From Phoenix dactylifera (taxonomy: Eukaryota; Streptophyta; Magnoliopsida; Arecales; Arecaceae), in NCBI RefSeq assembly GCF_009389715.1, contig NC_052407.1:2151001-2215000 (forward strand): a stretch of DNA of 64,000 nucleotides, read 5' to 3'. A program made the position numbers and the translations under genes. Position 1 is the first letter of the stretch; each line of letters starts with the position of its first letter. The notes under the pieces were generated by a model. The model worked only from the letters and a program-made list of their open reading frames with translations. It did not search any database and was not told the DNA's origin. Positions 1-11,165 of the stretch are shown piece by piece.

Positions 1-172
1 CCTTCCTGCTGTACAAGCCATTACCTTTTTTAAAATATTTGGAAAAAAGAAATGTGAACATAAAAATGAGAGCCTACTTCATAGCCATATAAAAAGGTTC
101 TTTGGAGGAACATTAGTAATTACAGTTACAGAAGAAAAATCTAATGGTTGATCAACAAAAGTATTTAACTCA

Positions 173-335
173 GCCAGAAGGTTCGCCGTACCGGTACCGA
201 ACCCCGTACCGGTGATGCACTAGTATAGGCGTACCGAGTGTCGGTACGGTACGGTATGCGGTATGCCAGACGTACCGATACCGGTACCTATCGATACCGA
301 CCAGTACGGACCGGTACAGCATACCATGGCCAGAA
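173..335. mobile_element. GTACCG-rich short insertion present only in copy A
   Basis: Copy B reads straight through this site (near 53250), while copy A holds about 149 extra bases (180-328) flanked by gccagaa at 173-179 and 329-335. The insert is packed with overlapping GTACCGGTAC-like palindromes. The flanking 7-bp repeat suggests a transposition event, possibly of a small non-autonomous DNA element. I see no clear terminal inverted repeat, so the family is unassigned. Confidence 0.5.
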
Positions 336-1439
336 TAATATTCACATCTTGTATTAGGTTCTCAGCCAATTAATAAGGGAACCTTAAAGCATGAACCAAC
401 CATGCACCACCACCAGATAATCGATAACTACGAAAACTATCAGCTTGTTTTTCAGATTGATTCTTTTTTTTTAATTTCTTTTCTTTTTATTTCTTTTTCT
501 TTTCTCATCAACAAAATTTGAGCGACCTCGTGAAGTGCTAGGATGTGCAATGAGATAATAGAAAATGAGTGAATATTTTCACCAACAAGGGTAACATCCA
601 TTTGATCATAAATTTCTCCATGTCTGCTCCAACTAGCCATGCTGAAATATGATTTCTGACAGATCATTGAGGAAACGGATTTTTTTTTCTTATTTTCAAG
701 ATATTACAAGCAGTAATTGAACTTGCAAAACGTCGCTTTTATAAGAATTACCATACTGTCCGATACTACCAGGGCAAAGATGAGCAAAGGAATAAATTTT
801 GTAATGGTACCACAAAACATCTTGGCTATAGAAATCTCTAAGAACAAAGTGAGTCGAAGCGACTAAAATGCAAATCCATAAGTTCTCTAACCTTTCGCAT
901 ATGCAATATTCCAGCTCGGAGCTCTGTGACATTTAGGATATGCAATGTCTAGGTCACCACCTCTCTTCTAACAAGCGGAGAAATTGGATGAAATTCTAAA
1001 GATAAAATGGCAAAAACGTGTCATAGAAGATGACAAACTGTCTGATGAGATTATAGTAACTGCCATAGAAATTATACAAAAAGAAAGAGATTACAGTGAA
1101 TAATTATCCAAAGTTTATTGCTTTATTCATGAATCAAGTCAAAAATCTGCCCTAAAAGTTCATATATTTTCTTGTATTGCATATAAAGGAATTCAAAAGG
1201 TTTAATTTACTCTACTCTAGATCTGCCATAGGAAATTTACCATGAAAAGAACCAAGCGATCAAAAAAAACTGGGAGGATTCCCTACAAAATCTTAATAGC
1301 TATACAATCTGTAACAAAATTTATGCAAATATTCAAATACCGCGAAGTTTTACGGGAACGGCACGGATTTCTGATAGCCGATGGCGCTATCCTCCCCTTC
1401 TTCCTCAGGTCTCTCTCCCTCCGAAAGGATCGGTATGGG

Positions 1440-1735
1440 GAAGAAAGAGTAGGATAGCGGAGGCTGCGCCGGCGGGACACCGGCGGCGGCGGAGCACGGC
1501 GGGTGGAGGGGATCGACGGCGGAGGTGGAGCAGCGGAGGTGCCGCAGCGAAGGGGAAATCGCGAAGAGGACGGTCACGGAAATGTCGTGTGGAGCCTCGA
1601 ACACCGTCTCCCGGCGGCGGCGCAGCACGGCGGGGTGGAGCGGATCGACGGCGGAGGTGAGCAGCGGAGGGGAAATCGCGAAGAGGACGGGACACGGGAA
1701 TGTCGTGTGGAGCGTCGAACACCGTACAAAAATGT
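1440..1735. repeat. GC-rich block with internal direct repeat (copy A)
   Basis: GC content is much higher than around it. Two related units, about 1494-1608 and 1617-1723, each run from a gatcgacggcggaggtg segment to a tcgtgtggagc segment. The equivalent block in copy B is about 54190-54480. It could be an old promoter or first-exon region or simply a repeat. Several overlapping ORFs cross it in both strands, none of which resembles a known protein to me. Confidence 0.45.
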
Positions 1736-1879
1736 TAGAAAAGGGAAAATCTTTGCTAGTTCTTTTGATGGACCCTTTCCTTGTTAATATGCGAAATGAA
1801 GGACAAATCATATTAGGGATGGCGGATGCGGAGGGATAGACTTCGTTCTCAGAAATCACGACGCCAACCTAGAAGCTGT

Positions 1880-2165
1880 AGGGCCATCATTTTTTCAACT
1901 CGTCTATGGTATACGCCGAATTTAGAGCCGCCTGAAAGAGTATTTCTTATGCCGCATAGGTACTAGAAGTAGATCACCTTTTTTTTGAAAAAAATTCGAC
2001 CATGATGATTGAGTAAATTTGGAGTTGGGATCGCATAAGTAAAGATCGGCCGCTGCTCAAGGACATTCACAGATTTTTGAAAGAATATGGCTCCCACCAG
2101 ACCACGTACGTCTATAGAGAGGCAAACGGTTCTGCGGACTTCGAATACTATAACAGCTTATAGTC
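1880..2165 (+). pseudogene. LINE RNase H remnant (copy A), 3' end deleted
   Basis: Translated fragments resemble the C-terminal RNase H of plant L1-type LINEs, including an EYGSHQ-TYVYREAN-like segment. In copy B the homologous stretch continues to a poly-A-like tail near 55475. In copy A that 3' end is deleted. Multiple stops are present. It predates the segmental duplication because both copies carry it. Confidence 0.55.
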
Positions 2166-2648
2166 TCGAAACTTTTAGAACTTGCTGAACAAAAATTATT
2201 TATAAATATTTTTAACTTACTTTTTTTTCATAAGAGGAATGGACCTACTATATATAACATAATTATCCAAATTCAAATTCTTGAATGCATCGTTGGAGAT
2301 TTGAATCCACTTTCAGCGGTTGTTGGCTTGACAACATAATATTTAATTATCTCCTGTATGTAGGACTGCAAAATAATCCAAGTTGGTATTTGTAATTAAG
2401 GATCAAGTTGATTAAGGTTCGGTTAAAAATTTAGCAAAGCTCGAACATAACCAATGTTTGGCTCGTAAATGAGCCAAGCTTGGGATTGGCTCAATTAGAA
2501 CATGACTTGAGCTCACACATAGTTAGTTCAAAGTTGGTAACGAAGCCTCAACATAAAAAGGTTAGTAGAAATATATAAAGGGTAAATTTGGCTCAAACCT
2601 TATTTGAGCCGAGCATAATTGGAATAGCCGAAACAACTTTTGTAAGAA

Positions 2649-2653
2649 AAATA
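2649..2653. repeat. Target-site duplication of copia element 1 (left)
   Basis: The sequence aaata at 2649-2653 recurs at 9766-9770. Copy B has a single aaata at the uninterrupted site near 56110, so the 5-bp duplication and the exact insertion point are both confirmed. Confidence 0.95.
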
Positions 2654-3124
2654 TGTTAGAATAATTTCAAAATATGGGCTTACACTGATTGCGTATTTTT
2701 GTTTTATAAAACGGATTAGACGTATGGCTCAGAATGGTACTATGGTTAAGCCCAATATGATGTGTGATCATTTTGTTTTATGGGCTTTGGTGCACCTTGG
2801 ATGTATAGGATTGAGTCCTATTTATTGTGGTACTTTTGGTATGTAGGCCAGGAAATCCAATTAGGGTTTTGGAGCCTTTAATGGGAAGGCTCCTCTATGT
2901 TTCCTATATATAGGCTAGGTCTCCCTCTCCTCTCCGTATGGTTGATAGCTTGTCCCATTGACGGCTATCTTTTGTGAGGAGCAAGGAAGGGAAGATCCAG
3001 CCGCTATTATTCCAGGTGATTAAAGATCCTATTCAATATGTCTTCCGCAGGTATATCTCTCAAACTTGAATACGGTAATTATGTGATTCTAAATCTTAGC
3101 ATGTTATTATTTTTATATTTTACA
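2654..3124 (+). repeat. 5' LTR of copia element 1
   Basis: This LTR begins TGTTAGAATAA and ends TTTTACA, with the same 471-bp length as the 3' copy at 9295-9765. A TATA-like tatatata lies at 2905-2912 and probably marks the core promoter. Confidence 0.95.
2905..2912 (+). promoter_or_regulatory. Putative TATA box of copia element 1 LTR
   Basis: The stretch tatatata is followed by pyrimidine-rich DNA. It is conserved in the 3' LTR near 9546-9553, and its place in mid-LTR fits a U3/R promoter. No transcript evidence is available. Confidence 0.5.
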
Positions 3125-3126
3125 AT

Positions 3127-3138
3127 TGGTATCAGAGC
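3127..3138 (+). promoter_or_regulatory. Primer binding site (initiator Met tRNA), copia element 1
   Basis: TGGTATCAGAGC lies two bases after the 5' LTR. This matches the complement of the 3' end of plant initiator Met tRNA, the usual minus-strand primer of plant LTR elements. Confidence 0.93.
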
Positions 3139-3428
3139 CTCCATGCTAGGATTAGAATCCTTCATATACAATTATTATTTTATCTGGATTTATGGATTTT
3201 ATGCATTGGTGAATGGATCTTCTGCATAAATCGATCTTCCATTGATAATCAAATATCTGGTTTGATTTTATTTTAGTTTTGAATGAAATATGATTGTATA
3301 TGATTTTTGGATTAAAATTAGAAAAAAAGGGGAAAAGGGTTTTCACTGTTCATCTTCTTCCTTTTCTTTACCGTGAGCTCTTCTTCTATGAAACAAAAAA
3401 AAAAGGAGAGGCAAGGCCTCTCGGCGTG

Positions 3429-3660
3429 GGGGCCTTCTCCCGGCCACCCCACGGCCGGCCTCAGGCCGTGGGGGCTTTCTTTCGGCCACCCCACGGCCGG
3501 CCGCAGGCCGTGGGGGCTTTCTTCCGGCCACCCCACGGCCGGCCGCAGGCCGTGGGGATCTCTTGGGGGCCTCCCGGCGTGGGTGGCGGCCATGGGTGGC
3601 AGCCGTGGGCTACCACCATGGGGCTGCCACCATGGGGCAGCCATGGGTAACAGCCACGGG
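3429..3660 (+). repeat. GC-rich hairpin array in the leader of copia element 1
   Basis: Three units with a 42-bp period start at 3447, 3489 and 3531. Each contains CCCCACGGCC, a 7-base loop, then GGCCGTGGGG, a perfect 10-bp stem. Downstream (about 3590-3660) is a run of CCATGG-rich repeats. The array lies between the primer site and gag, in the untranslated leader. The open frames across it are repeat translations, not genes. Confidence 0.85.
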
Positions 3661-3744
3661 CTGCTTCCCAAACAAACAAACAAAAAAAAAAGGGGAACAG
3701 CGATGGCCAGAAATAAGATAGATCAAAAAAAAAAAAAAATTTAG

Positions 3745-4621
3745 GGTTTTGCCCTTTTGGATGGGCTTGGGCCTACTGAGCCCAACCTGAATGGGTCCAT
3801 GGTTGCAGCTTGGGCTCTTTTATAAACCAGCCCAATTTTATTTAATGGACCATAATGGGTTTTGGGCCTGGGCTAAGAGTTAGTAACCCATTTAATTATT
3901 GTTTAAATACTGAATAATTTGAATTAGGCCCTCATGCATATTAATTATTAAAATATTAAATTTTGGATATATCTTGCTCCCATATATGCTTTTTGTAATT
4001 AATATCTTTGTTTAATCAATCACATGTATTTTTGATTATGTTTGAAGCATGTTTGATGATTATATTTTTGTCACATAAATCATTACTTTTGTGATTGAAA
4101 TTTGTTGGGCATAAAGACTATCCTTATTTTCCCATTAAGAGAATATTTTGAATTGAAGTGGGTGGTAGTCACCAAAGTGGCACACTCACTGATATTTATC
4201 TGATTTTCTCAAAAAAAAGGTAGCATTACATTTTGGCAAATCATTAAATGCAATATCTTACCCGAAGGTGTTATTGTGTATGATGATTTGGAAAAATGAC
4301 ATAAAGTGATTAATGGGATTGCATTAGCCTAGAATCATTCTTCTGCCCAAAGGTGATGGTGTTTCGAAAGCTGATGTGATTTTGTTAATTAGCTTCATGA
4401 TATGTCTTAAGAGTACCTTATAGCGTGTTGTGTTGTTAGCCCAAAGGCGACTCTACAATGATGCACCGAGGCTCTTACCGTAATTAGACTTATATGTTTT
4501 TCAAGTTGATTACGGACTATCTAATTAATAGCCCAAGTTGATTAGATAGATATGTTATCATACATTGATTGCATGCATCACTTTTGGATGATATTAAATA
4601 AAATATGTTGTTTTCGCAGTT
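3745..4621 (+). other. Rest of the leader of copia element 1, no gene seen
   Basis: This is AT-rich sequence between the hairpin array and gag. No ORF resembles a known protein. A ttttcgcag stretch just before gag resembles a splice acceptor, but that is only suggestive. Confidence 0.5.
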
Positions 4622-5440
4622 TTGAATGCCTCTTTCCTATCAAGCCAATTGTTTGCTGTTGAAACCTTGACTGAAAATAATTATGTGAGATGGAAACGAG
4701 ATATAGAAATAGCACTGGATCTCCTGGGTTTAGATTTTGCTTTGGAGGAGCAGCCTTCAAAACCAACAGATAAGAGCACTATCAAATACAAGGCTGAGTA
4801 TGTCAAATGGGAAAGAGCTAACAGGCTATGTTTGAAGATTATCAAGCGTTCCATATCTAATTCCATTATGGGTGCTATACCGGACAACGACAATGCTAAG
4901 AATTTTTTGGATGCTATAGGACAACGATTTGTTGAGTCCGATAAGGCTGAGACTGGGGACCTAATGGATAAATTTATGAGTATGAAATATGATGGTGTTT
5001 GTGGGGTTAGGGAGTACATCATGAAAATGCTGCACATAAGTTCTAAATTGGAAGCCCTCAAAGTTTCCATTACAGAGCCTTTTCTTATCTATTATATTCT
5101 TAATAGCCTTCCTAACCAGTTTAATCAGCTTAAAGTTGCTTATAATGCCCAGCATGACAAATGAGATTTGAATGATTTGATTGCTGTGTGTGCCCAAGAG
5201 GAGTATAGAATACGTCGTGAGACTGTTGAAACTGTGCAACTGACCCATCAGCCTTCTCAAAACAAGAGGTCTTCTCATAATCGTAAGGGTAAGTTCCATA
5301 AGGGCAACAAACCTCACTACAATCAGCAGAACAAACGGTATGTTGGGCAGACTTCTGGTGGTCCTAAAGGAATTATGAAGAAGAATGACAAATGTAAATT
5401 CTGCAAAAAAAAAGGGTCATTGGCAGAAAGATTGTTTTAA
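4622..5440 (+). pseudogene. Copia element 1 gag (capsid-like), broken
   Basis: Gag forms the particle that packages the retrotransposon RNA. The reading frame starts without an ATG (TTG at 4622; the nearest upstream ATG at 4605 is out of frame). It carries a copia gag core with a NNYVRWKRDIE-like motif typical of the UBN2/gag family. An in-frame TGA at 5162-5164 replaces a conserved Trp-type position before DLNDLI. The frame then continues to the zinc knuckle (CKFCKKKG). A one-base length change in the A9 run near 5404-5412 shifts the frame, and the knuckle's HWQKDC half is read in the next frame. Confidence 0.9.
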
Positions 5441-5996
5441 GTTTAAGGCTTGGTTGGAGAAGAAGAAGACTTCATCAGGTATCTCCTTGGCTTTGGTTTG
5501 TTTTGAGTCTTATTTGATAGATGTACCTTTAAATTCTTGGTGGATAGACTCTGGTGCAAGTATTCATATCACTAATTCCTTACAGGGATTAATAAGGAGA
5601 CGGAGGCCAAGTGAGAATGAAGTGAACCTATGCATTGGAAATGGAGTTCAATTTAAAGTTGAGTTTATAGGAGGAGTGAAGTTATCCTTAGAGTCTGATT
5701 TTTCTCTTGTTTTGGAAAATATATTTTTTGTACCGACGATGAGACGGAATTTAATTTCTGTGTCAAAGCTTGATCAATCTGGATTTTCTTTTAAATTTAG
5801 TAATGGAATGATTGAACTATTTTATGACTCTCGTATGGTTGGACATGGCAATTTGTGTGATGGTTTGTATAAATTGAATTTGGCTCCAGTTGATGAAGTC
5901 TCTTGTGTTACTAAAGTTGGAAAGAAAAGGACTTTAATTCGTGAATCATCCTCTATATTATGGCATAAGCGTTTAGGGCACATTTCAAGAGAGTGA
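5385..5996 (+). pseudogene. Copia element 1 protease and GAG-pre-integrase, broken
   Basis: The second half of the zinc knuckle (GHWQKDC) is followed by the aspartic protease motif WIDSGASIHIT, with catalytic D-S-G intact, near codons 53-63. A GAG-pre-integrase segment ending LWHKRLGHIS follows, with the His residues of the integrase zinc finger. An in-frame TGA at 5994-5996 interrupts the frame just after that finger. A CGA or AGA to TGA change is the likely cause. The reading continues in the same frame at 5997. Confidence 0.9.
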
Positions 5997-7001
5997 ATGG
6001 AGAGATTGATGAAAATTGAGATTCTACCCTCTCTGAATTTTTTGGATTTTGACACTTGCATAGATTGCATAAGGGAAAAGCTGACTAAAACTACAAGAAA
6101 GGGATCCACTAGAAGCGATGGTCTTTTGGATCTAATTCACACCGATATTAGTGGATCGTTACCTTCTACTATATGTGGGAACAAATATTTCATAACCTTC
6201 ATTGATGATTTCTCGCGTTATGGTTATGTTTACTTAATTAATGATAAATCTCTCGCCCTTGAAAAATTCAAGATATTTAAAATGGAAGTTGAAAAACAAT
6301 GTGGGAAAAGTATTAAAGTTGTGAGATTTGACCGTGGTAGTGAATACTATGGTAAGTATGACGAGTCTGGTCAAAACATGGATGATTTTGCAAGATTTTT
6401 ACAGCAAAGTGGAATAGTCCCTCAATACACAATGCCAGGAACACCTGAGCAAAGTGGTGTTTCTGAAAGGCGTAATTGGACTCTAAAGGATATGGTCAGA
6501 AGTATGATGAGTAGAACAAATTTGCCAGAATTCTTATGGGGTGAAGCATTGAAATCTGCCATGTACATTCTGAACAGGGTTCTTAGTAAAGCTGTTGAGA
6601 AAACTCTTTTTGAATTGTGGATAGGTCGTAAACCCAGTTTAGCCCATTTTAAAGTTTGGGGCTGCCCAGCTGAGGTTAGGATTTATAATCCTTCTGAAAA
6701 GAAATTAGACCCCAAATCCACACCTGGTTTTTTCATTGGGTATCCAGATAGATCAAAAGGCTATAAGTTCTATTGTCCTAATCGTGGCACCAGAATTGTT
6801 GAGTCCATTACGACGAAATTTTTGGAAAATGATGTTGGTAATAGTGAAAGCTCTGTATTAAATAAAATTTTTGCTGAACCGGATCAAGTTGTGGTTCCGA
6901 TTTCCGTTGTACAAGAAAAAGTTATTTCTCAGCCAATTATAACAGTTAATGAAGAACCTAGCATCAAGAAGAACTTCACGTTCCTCCTCCAACACCACTA
7001 G
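5997..7001 (+). pseudogene. Copia element 1 integrase core
   Basis: Integrase inserts the cDNA into the genome. The segment shows the second half of the HHCC finger (CIDCI), then the DDE core: Asp in the HTDISG context, Asp in [12 protein letters not shown], and Glu in [12 protein letters not shown]. It continues into the copia-specific C-terminal region with [12 protein letters not shown] and [15 protein letters not shown] motifs. The three acidic residues are all visible. The frame ends with TAG at 6999-7001, and the RT half resumes in another frame at about 7055, so a frameshift lies between. Confidence 0.92.
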
Positions 7002-7054
7002 AGTCATTTTCTGAACCATAAGTTAGGAGATCACAAAGGAAAAGAAGGTCTGCC

Positions 7055-8395
7055 TTGCCTAATGACTATATTGTCTACTTACTGAAGAGTGATTTTAATA
7101 TTGGGCATAATATTGATCCTGTTTCTTTTAATGAAGCATTAACTAGACCTGACTCAGATAAATGGCTAAATGCCATGGAAGATGAAATGCTTTCTATGAA
7201 GAGAAATAGAGTTTGGGAACTTGTTGAACTTCCACCACATGTTAAGATCATAGGTTGCAAATGGGTTTACAAATCCAAGTTAGACTTAAAAGGGGATGTT
7301 GAACGACAAAAGGCTAGACTGGTTGCCAAAGGGTTCACTCAACGAGAGGGCATTGACTATAATGAGACTTTTTCACCGGTTTCATCCAAGGATTCCTTTA
7401 GAATTATCATGGCACTTGTAGCACACTATAATTTGGAGCTTCATCAAATGGATGTTAAGACAGCATTTTTAAATGGAGATCTCTATGAAGAAGTTTACAT
7501 GAGGCAACCTGAAGGTTTTGTCGTAGAGGAAAAGAAAAATTTGGTGTGTAAGTTGAACAAATCTATATATGGGCTCAAGCAAGCATCCCGACAATGGTAT
7601 TTGAAATTTGATGAAGTTGTGACTTCTCTTGGTTTTGTTGAAAATACAGTGGATCAATGCATTTATCTCAAGATCAGTGGGAGAAAATTCATTTTTCTTA
7701 TTTTGTATGTGGATGATATTTTACTTGCTAGCAGTGACCTAGGGTTACTTCATGAGACAAAGAAAATATTATCTGCTAATTTTGAAATGAAAGATCTTGG
7801 AGAAGCTTCTTTTGTACTTGGAATTGAGATACAGCGTGATAGAGACCGTAGCTTGTTGGGACTTTTACAGAAGACATACATACGACGCATCCTAGAGAGG
7901 TTCAATATGCAAAATTGTGCACGCGGTGATATACCTATAGTAAAAGGGGATAAGTTTAGCAAAGCCCAGTGTCCGAGAAATGAATTTGAAAGAGAATCTT
8001 TGAAGAACATACCCTATGCAAGTGTTGTAGGGAGCTTGATGTATGCTCAAGTTTGCACTAGACCTGACATAGCCTATGCAGTAAGCATCCTTAGTAGATT
8101 TCAATCGAATCCAGGACAAGAGCATTGGAAAGCAGCTAAGAAAGTTATGAGATATTTGAAAAAGACTGAAGGTTATATGCTTACCTTTCAGCGTACAGAT
8201 CATCTTGAGGTGGTAGGCTACTCAAATTCTGATTTTGCAGGATGTCAAGATGATCTGAAGTCAACTTTAGGTTATGTTTTTATGATGGCTGGTGGTGCTA
8301 TTTCTTGGAAAAGCGTTAAGCAAACTCTAGTGGCTTCTTCTACTATGCAGGCTGAATTTGTGGCATGTTATGGAGCTACGGTCCAAGCCATTTGA
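7055..8395 (+). pseudogene. Copia element 1 reverse transcriptase and RNase H
   Basis: RT_2-type reverse transcriptase makes the element's cDNA. Motifs include WKWVYKSK-like, RLVAKGFTQREGIDY, QMDVKTAFLNGDL, IYGLKQASRQWY, and the catalytic YVDDIL near residues 217-222. RNase H follows, with DFAGCQDDLKSTLGYVF and AISWKSVKQ motifs. An in-frame TGA at 8393-8395 replaces the Trp of AIWLRNFI (TGG to TGA). The same frame then resumes. Confidence 0.93.
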
Positions 8396-8698
8396 TTAAG
8401 AAATTTTATTTCTGGACTGAAAGTTGTTGATTCCATCTCGAGACCAATTCCCATCTACTGTGATAATAGTGCAGCGGTGTTCTTTTCAAAGAATAACAAG
8501 AGTTCTGGTGGCTCTAAGCATATAGACATCAAGTACTTGGTAGTCAGAGATAAAGTTAAAGAAGGGCAGACAAAAATAGAGCATATAAATACAGAGGCAA
8601 TGATTGCGGACCCATTGACTAAAGGACTCGCACCGAAAGTCTTTAAGACACATATTGCTAATATGGGCATTGTGGAAACCTTTGATATTTTTGGTTAG
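8396..8698 (+). pseudogene. C-terminal end of copia element 1 polyprotein
   Basis: This is in the same frame as the RT/RNase H ORF after the TGA. It encodes the last RNase H segment (CDNSAAVFFSKN, then KHIDIKYLVVRDKV) and the conserved tail with MIADPLTKGLAPK. A normal TAG stop ends it at 8696-8698. About 600 bp of untranslated DNA follow before the 3' LTR. Confidence 0.9.
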
Positions 8699-9294
8699 TG
8701 GGAGTGATTTATGTAAAAGAACTACGTTTTGGCTTGATCCCCTTTACGGGGTACGTAGGCAACCCATATGCTTCGGGTACAGCCTCTTTCAATTATAAAA
8801 ATATTTATCTTCCTATTTATAATTTTGTATTTTATACAGAGAAATTATAATTATGTTTGAGCATGCATTTCACATATGTCTTTTATTATGATATCATTTT
8901 GATCTCGAGATATAATGCATAAAGACATGATGTGAGTCTCTTTTGAGACATGTGGCTTCTTTTGAAGCATTTATGAGGACCGATATGAATTAGCACACCT
9001 TTGATCACATTTTGGTGCTAAGTTCATACTACATACTACCACATTGGTTGGAGGATGAGGATCCATGTAGATAAGGATGTTAGCATTTGTAGCTGTGGAC
9101 TGGTCTTACATCAATTAAATAGTGTAACGACTTCCATGCTCAATGTTGATGTTCTTGTTGGACCGGATCATGTATCCAAGGTGATTATCATTTGAGCTAT
9201 ATGTGTGGCCACTTTTGTAGTCTAACCCGAGAGTCATTTTCAAAACAAAGTTTTTAAATTAATATGACAATCCGTGTTCGCCCAAGTGGAAGAA
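8699..9294 (+). other. 3' untranslated region and polypurine tract of copia element 1
   Basis: No gene is seen. The last bases before the LTR, agtggaagaa at about 9285-9294, are purine-rich and are the likely plus-strand primer site. Confidence 0.65.
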
Positions 9295-9765
9295 TGTTAG
9301 AATAATTTCAAAATATGGGCTTACACTGATTGCGTATTTTTGTTTTATAAAACGGGTTAGACGTATGGCTCAGAATGGTACTATGGTTAAGCCCAATATG
9401 ATGTGTGATCATTTTGTTTTATGGGCTTTGGTGCACCTTGGATGTATAGGATTGAGTCATATTTATTATGGTACTTTTGGTATGTAGGCCAGGAAACCCA
9501 ATTAGGATTTTAGAGCCTTTAATAGGAAGGCTCCTCTATGTTTCCTATATATAGGCTAGGTCCCCCTCTCCTCTCCGTATGGTTGATAGCTTGCCCCATT
9601 GACGGCTATCTTTTATGAGGAGCAAGGAAGGGAAGATCCAGCCGCTATTATTCCAGGTGATTGAAGATCGTATTCAATATGTCTTCCGCAGGTATATCTC
9701 TCAAACTTGAATACGGTAATTATGTGATTCTAAATCTTAGCATGTTATTATTTTTATATTTTACA
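9295..9765 (+). repeat. 3' LTR of copia element 1
   Basis: It is 471 bp, the same length as the 5' LTR, with about 12 substitutions and no indels between them. It is followed by aaata at 9766-9770, the right target-site duplication. Confidence 0.95.
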
Positions 9766-11165
9766 AAATAATCTAAGCTGGAGCGTATTTCTTGGCTTGA
9801 CCTAGGTCAATATATTTGCACCCCTAGTATTGCATTATTTTCCTCATGTTGTACCAATTCTTTTTTTATTTTCTTTTGGTAGACAAAAAAGATCAAAAGC
9901 AACAACAGAACAAAAAGATACAATACCCACAAATTACAAAACAGAAGAAACTAAAAACGACAGAACTTAACCCTCGTAGAGGTATGTAAAATCTTGAAAA
10001 TCCTTCTGCAGGATTGATACTAAATCAAGTCGTAATGCTTGAGAGTCCCATACATTCAGAGACGAAGCCAGCCAATCTGCAGCATGGTTTGCCTCACGAA
10101 AGACATGCGAAGCAGTAAGGTATTCGCAGCTGAAAATAAATTGAGCAATATGATTTTCAGCAGGGGGTTTCGGTGCCGATTTGAAGAAGCCTTTTGATCC
10201 AACTAATAATAGTTTGTGAAACGCCTTCCAGGATCTTTTTGGTACAATCAAGCTCCTTAATAGCAACGTAAATTCCTTCCCAAGCCCCATGAAGTTCCAC
10301 AAGAATCACTGAATTCTTGTATCCCATGACTACTTTGCAATCGGGCATTTACATATAATATGGTCAATATTTTCATCAATCCCACGGATATCTTCGACCA
10401 AAATAAGCATACACAAGGATCAGCCATCAATCTTGGTACCGCGGCAGTCCTAACTGCATTATGATGATCATGTTCCAAAGAGCATGACATATTATAAAGG
10501 TCTCCAACTTTTACCGTAGCAGAACCAGTTTGTCTCCAAACCATCAGATCTTCACAAGGGTCTTTTGGAACACCAATAGATTCTATGGCATTCACACCAT
10601 CCAGGTCCAAAATTTCCCGCAGTACATGATGATTCCATGACCCATTTTGCATCAACGGAAAGGAAACAAACTTACCTTCCAAAGGAATGTCCATATTCAT
10701 AGGAATAGCCCACTTATCGAGAGGACACATACCCAACCAATTATCATTTAAAACATCTATTATGTTTCCATCATAAATGAACCATTGGAATGCCGAGTTC
10801 AGCACAGCTGAGGAAGTTGAGATTGCCCACCGGATCATGGATGAGCCTTCTCCTTCCACAGTGATAAGCTTGCAGAGATCCCCCTAAAGTTATATTTTGA
10901 GGCAAGCAATTTAGCCCATAAGGTATGAGGATTAAGTATAAGATTTGCAGCTGAACGAGCAGAGAAAGCTAAACGCCTCATTCTGAGATCAAGAATACCC
11001 AAGCCATCAGCCCATCTGGGTAGGGACAGCTCAACACTTAGGCGACTGAGGCAGACCGCCTAAGGCCCCGGCCTCCAAATATATTTATTATAGTGAGTTT
11101 TAAGGTGAGCGTCCAATGCATTGAGGCCCCCAATGCATTTAGAGGCCTCAAATGCTATGTATCTT
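9766..11165. repeat. Segmental duplication, copy A, piece 2
   Basis: This piece matches about 56110-57528 of copy B. It contains a LINE ORF2 remnant on the minus strand and a stretch rich in attgaggcccc-type short repeats near 11090-11160. It ends at the atctt target-site duplication of the Sirevirus element (11161-11165). Confidence 0.93.
9880..11060 (-). pseudogene. LINE ORF2 remnant (copy A): zf-RVT and RNase H
   Basis: Reading on the minus strand from about 11060 down to 9967 gives, in order, an RT-C region (DGLGILDLRMRRLAFSARS-like), a linker, a zinc-finger RVT stretch with DHVLCNCP-like motifs that is clearer in copy B, and RNase H with a VFREANHAADWLASS motif. Frames are broken in several places. 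On the plus strand a T-rich run near 9860-9875 is the complement of a poly-A tail. The orthologous remnant is at about 56210-57437. It is not related in detail to the larger LINE at 35-42 kb. Confidence 0.85.

Larger units (their letters stand above)
1..2653. repeat. Segmental duplication, copy A, piece 1
   Basis: This piece matches 53101 to about 56110 in direct orientation, with scattered substitutions and a few indels. The match is already present at base 1, so the duplication begins left of the window. Differences from copy B include a private GTACCG-rich insertion near 180-328, absence of the SINE found in copy B at about 54500-54925, and loss of a few hundred bases that in copy B (about 55285-55540) hold the 3' end of a LINE remnant. 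I recognise no host gene in it. The piece stops at the target-site duplication of the first copia element. Confidence 0.9.
2654..9765 (+). mobile_element. Ty1/copia LTR retrotransposon 1, complete but degraded
   Basis: The element is 7112 bp, with 471-bp LTRs at both ends, a Met-initiator primer site, a gag-pol region and a purine-rich stretch before the 3' LTR. Domain order is gag, zinc knuckle, protease, integrase, RT, RNase H, which defines Ty1/copia. The two LTRs differ at about 12 of 471 positions (hand count, about 2.5%). At commonly used plant rates this means roughly one to two million years since insertion. The coding region has three in-frame stops and two frameshifts, so the copy is not autonomous. 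It sits inside copy A of the segmental duplication. Confidence 0.95.

Noticed and set aside
452..932. Short minus-strand ORFs conserved between copies A and B
   Set aside because: Conservation is explained by the duplication; they are interrupted differently in each copy and match no family I know.
3294..3744. Open frames of 118-123 codons on both strands
   Set aside because: They cross the 42-bp hairpin repeats of the copia leader and have repetitive composition.
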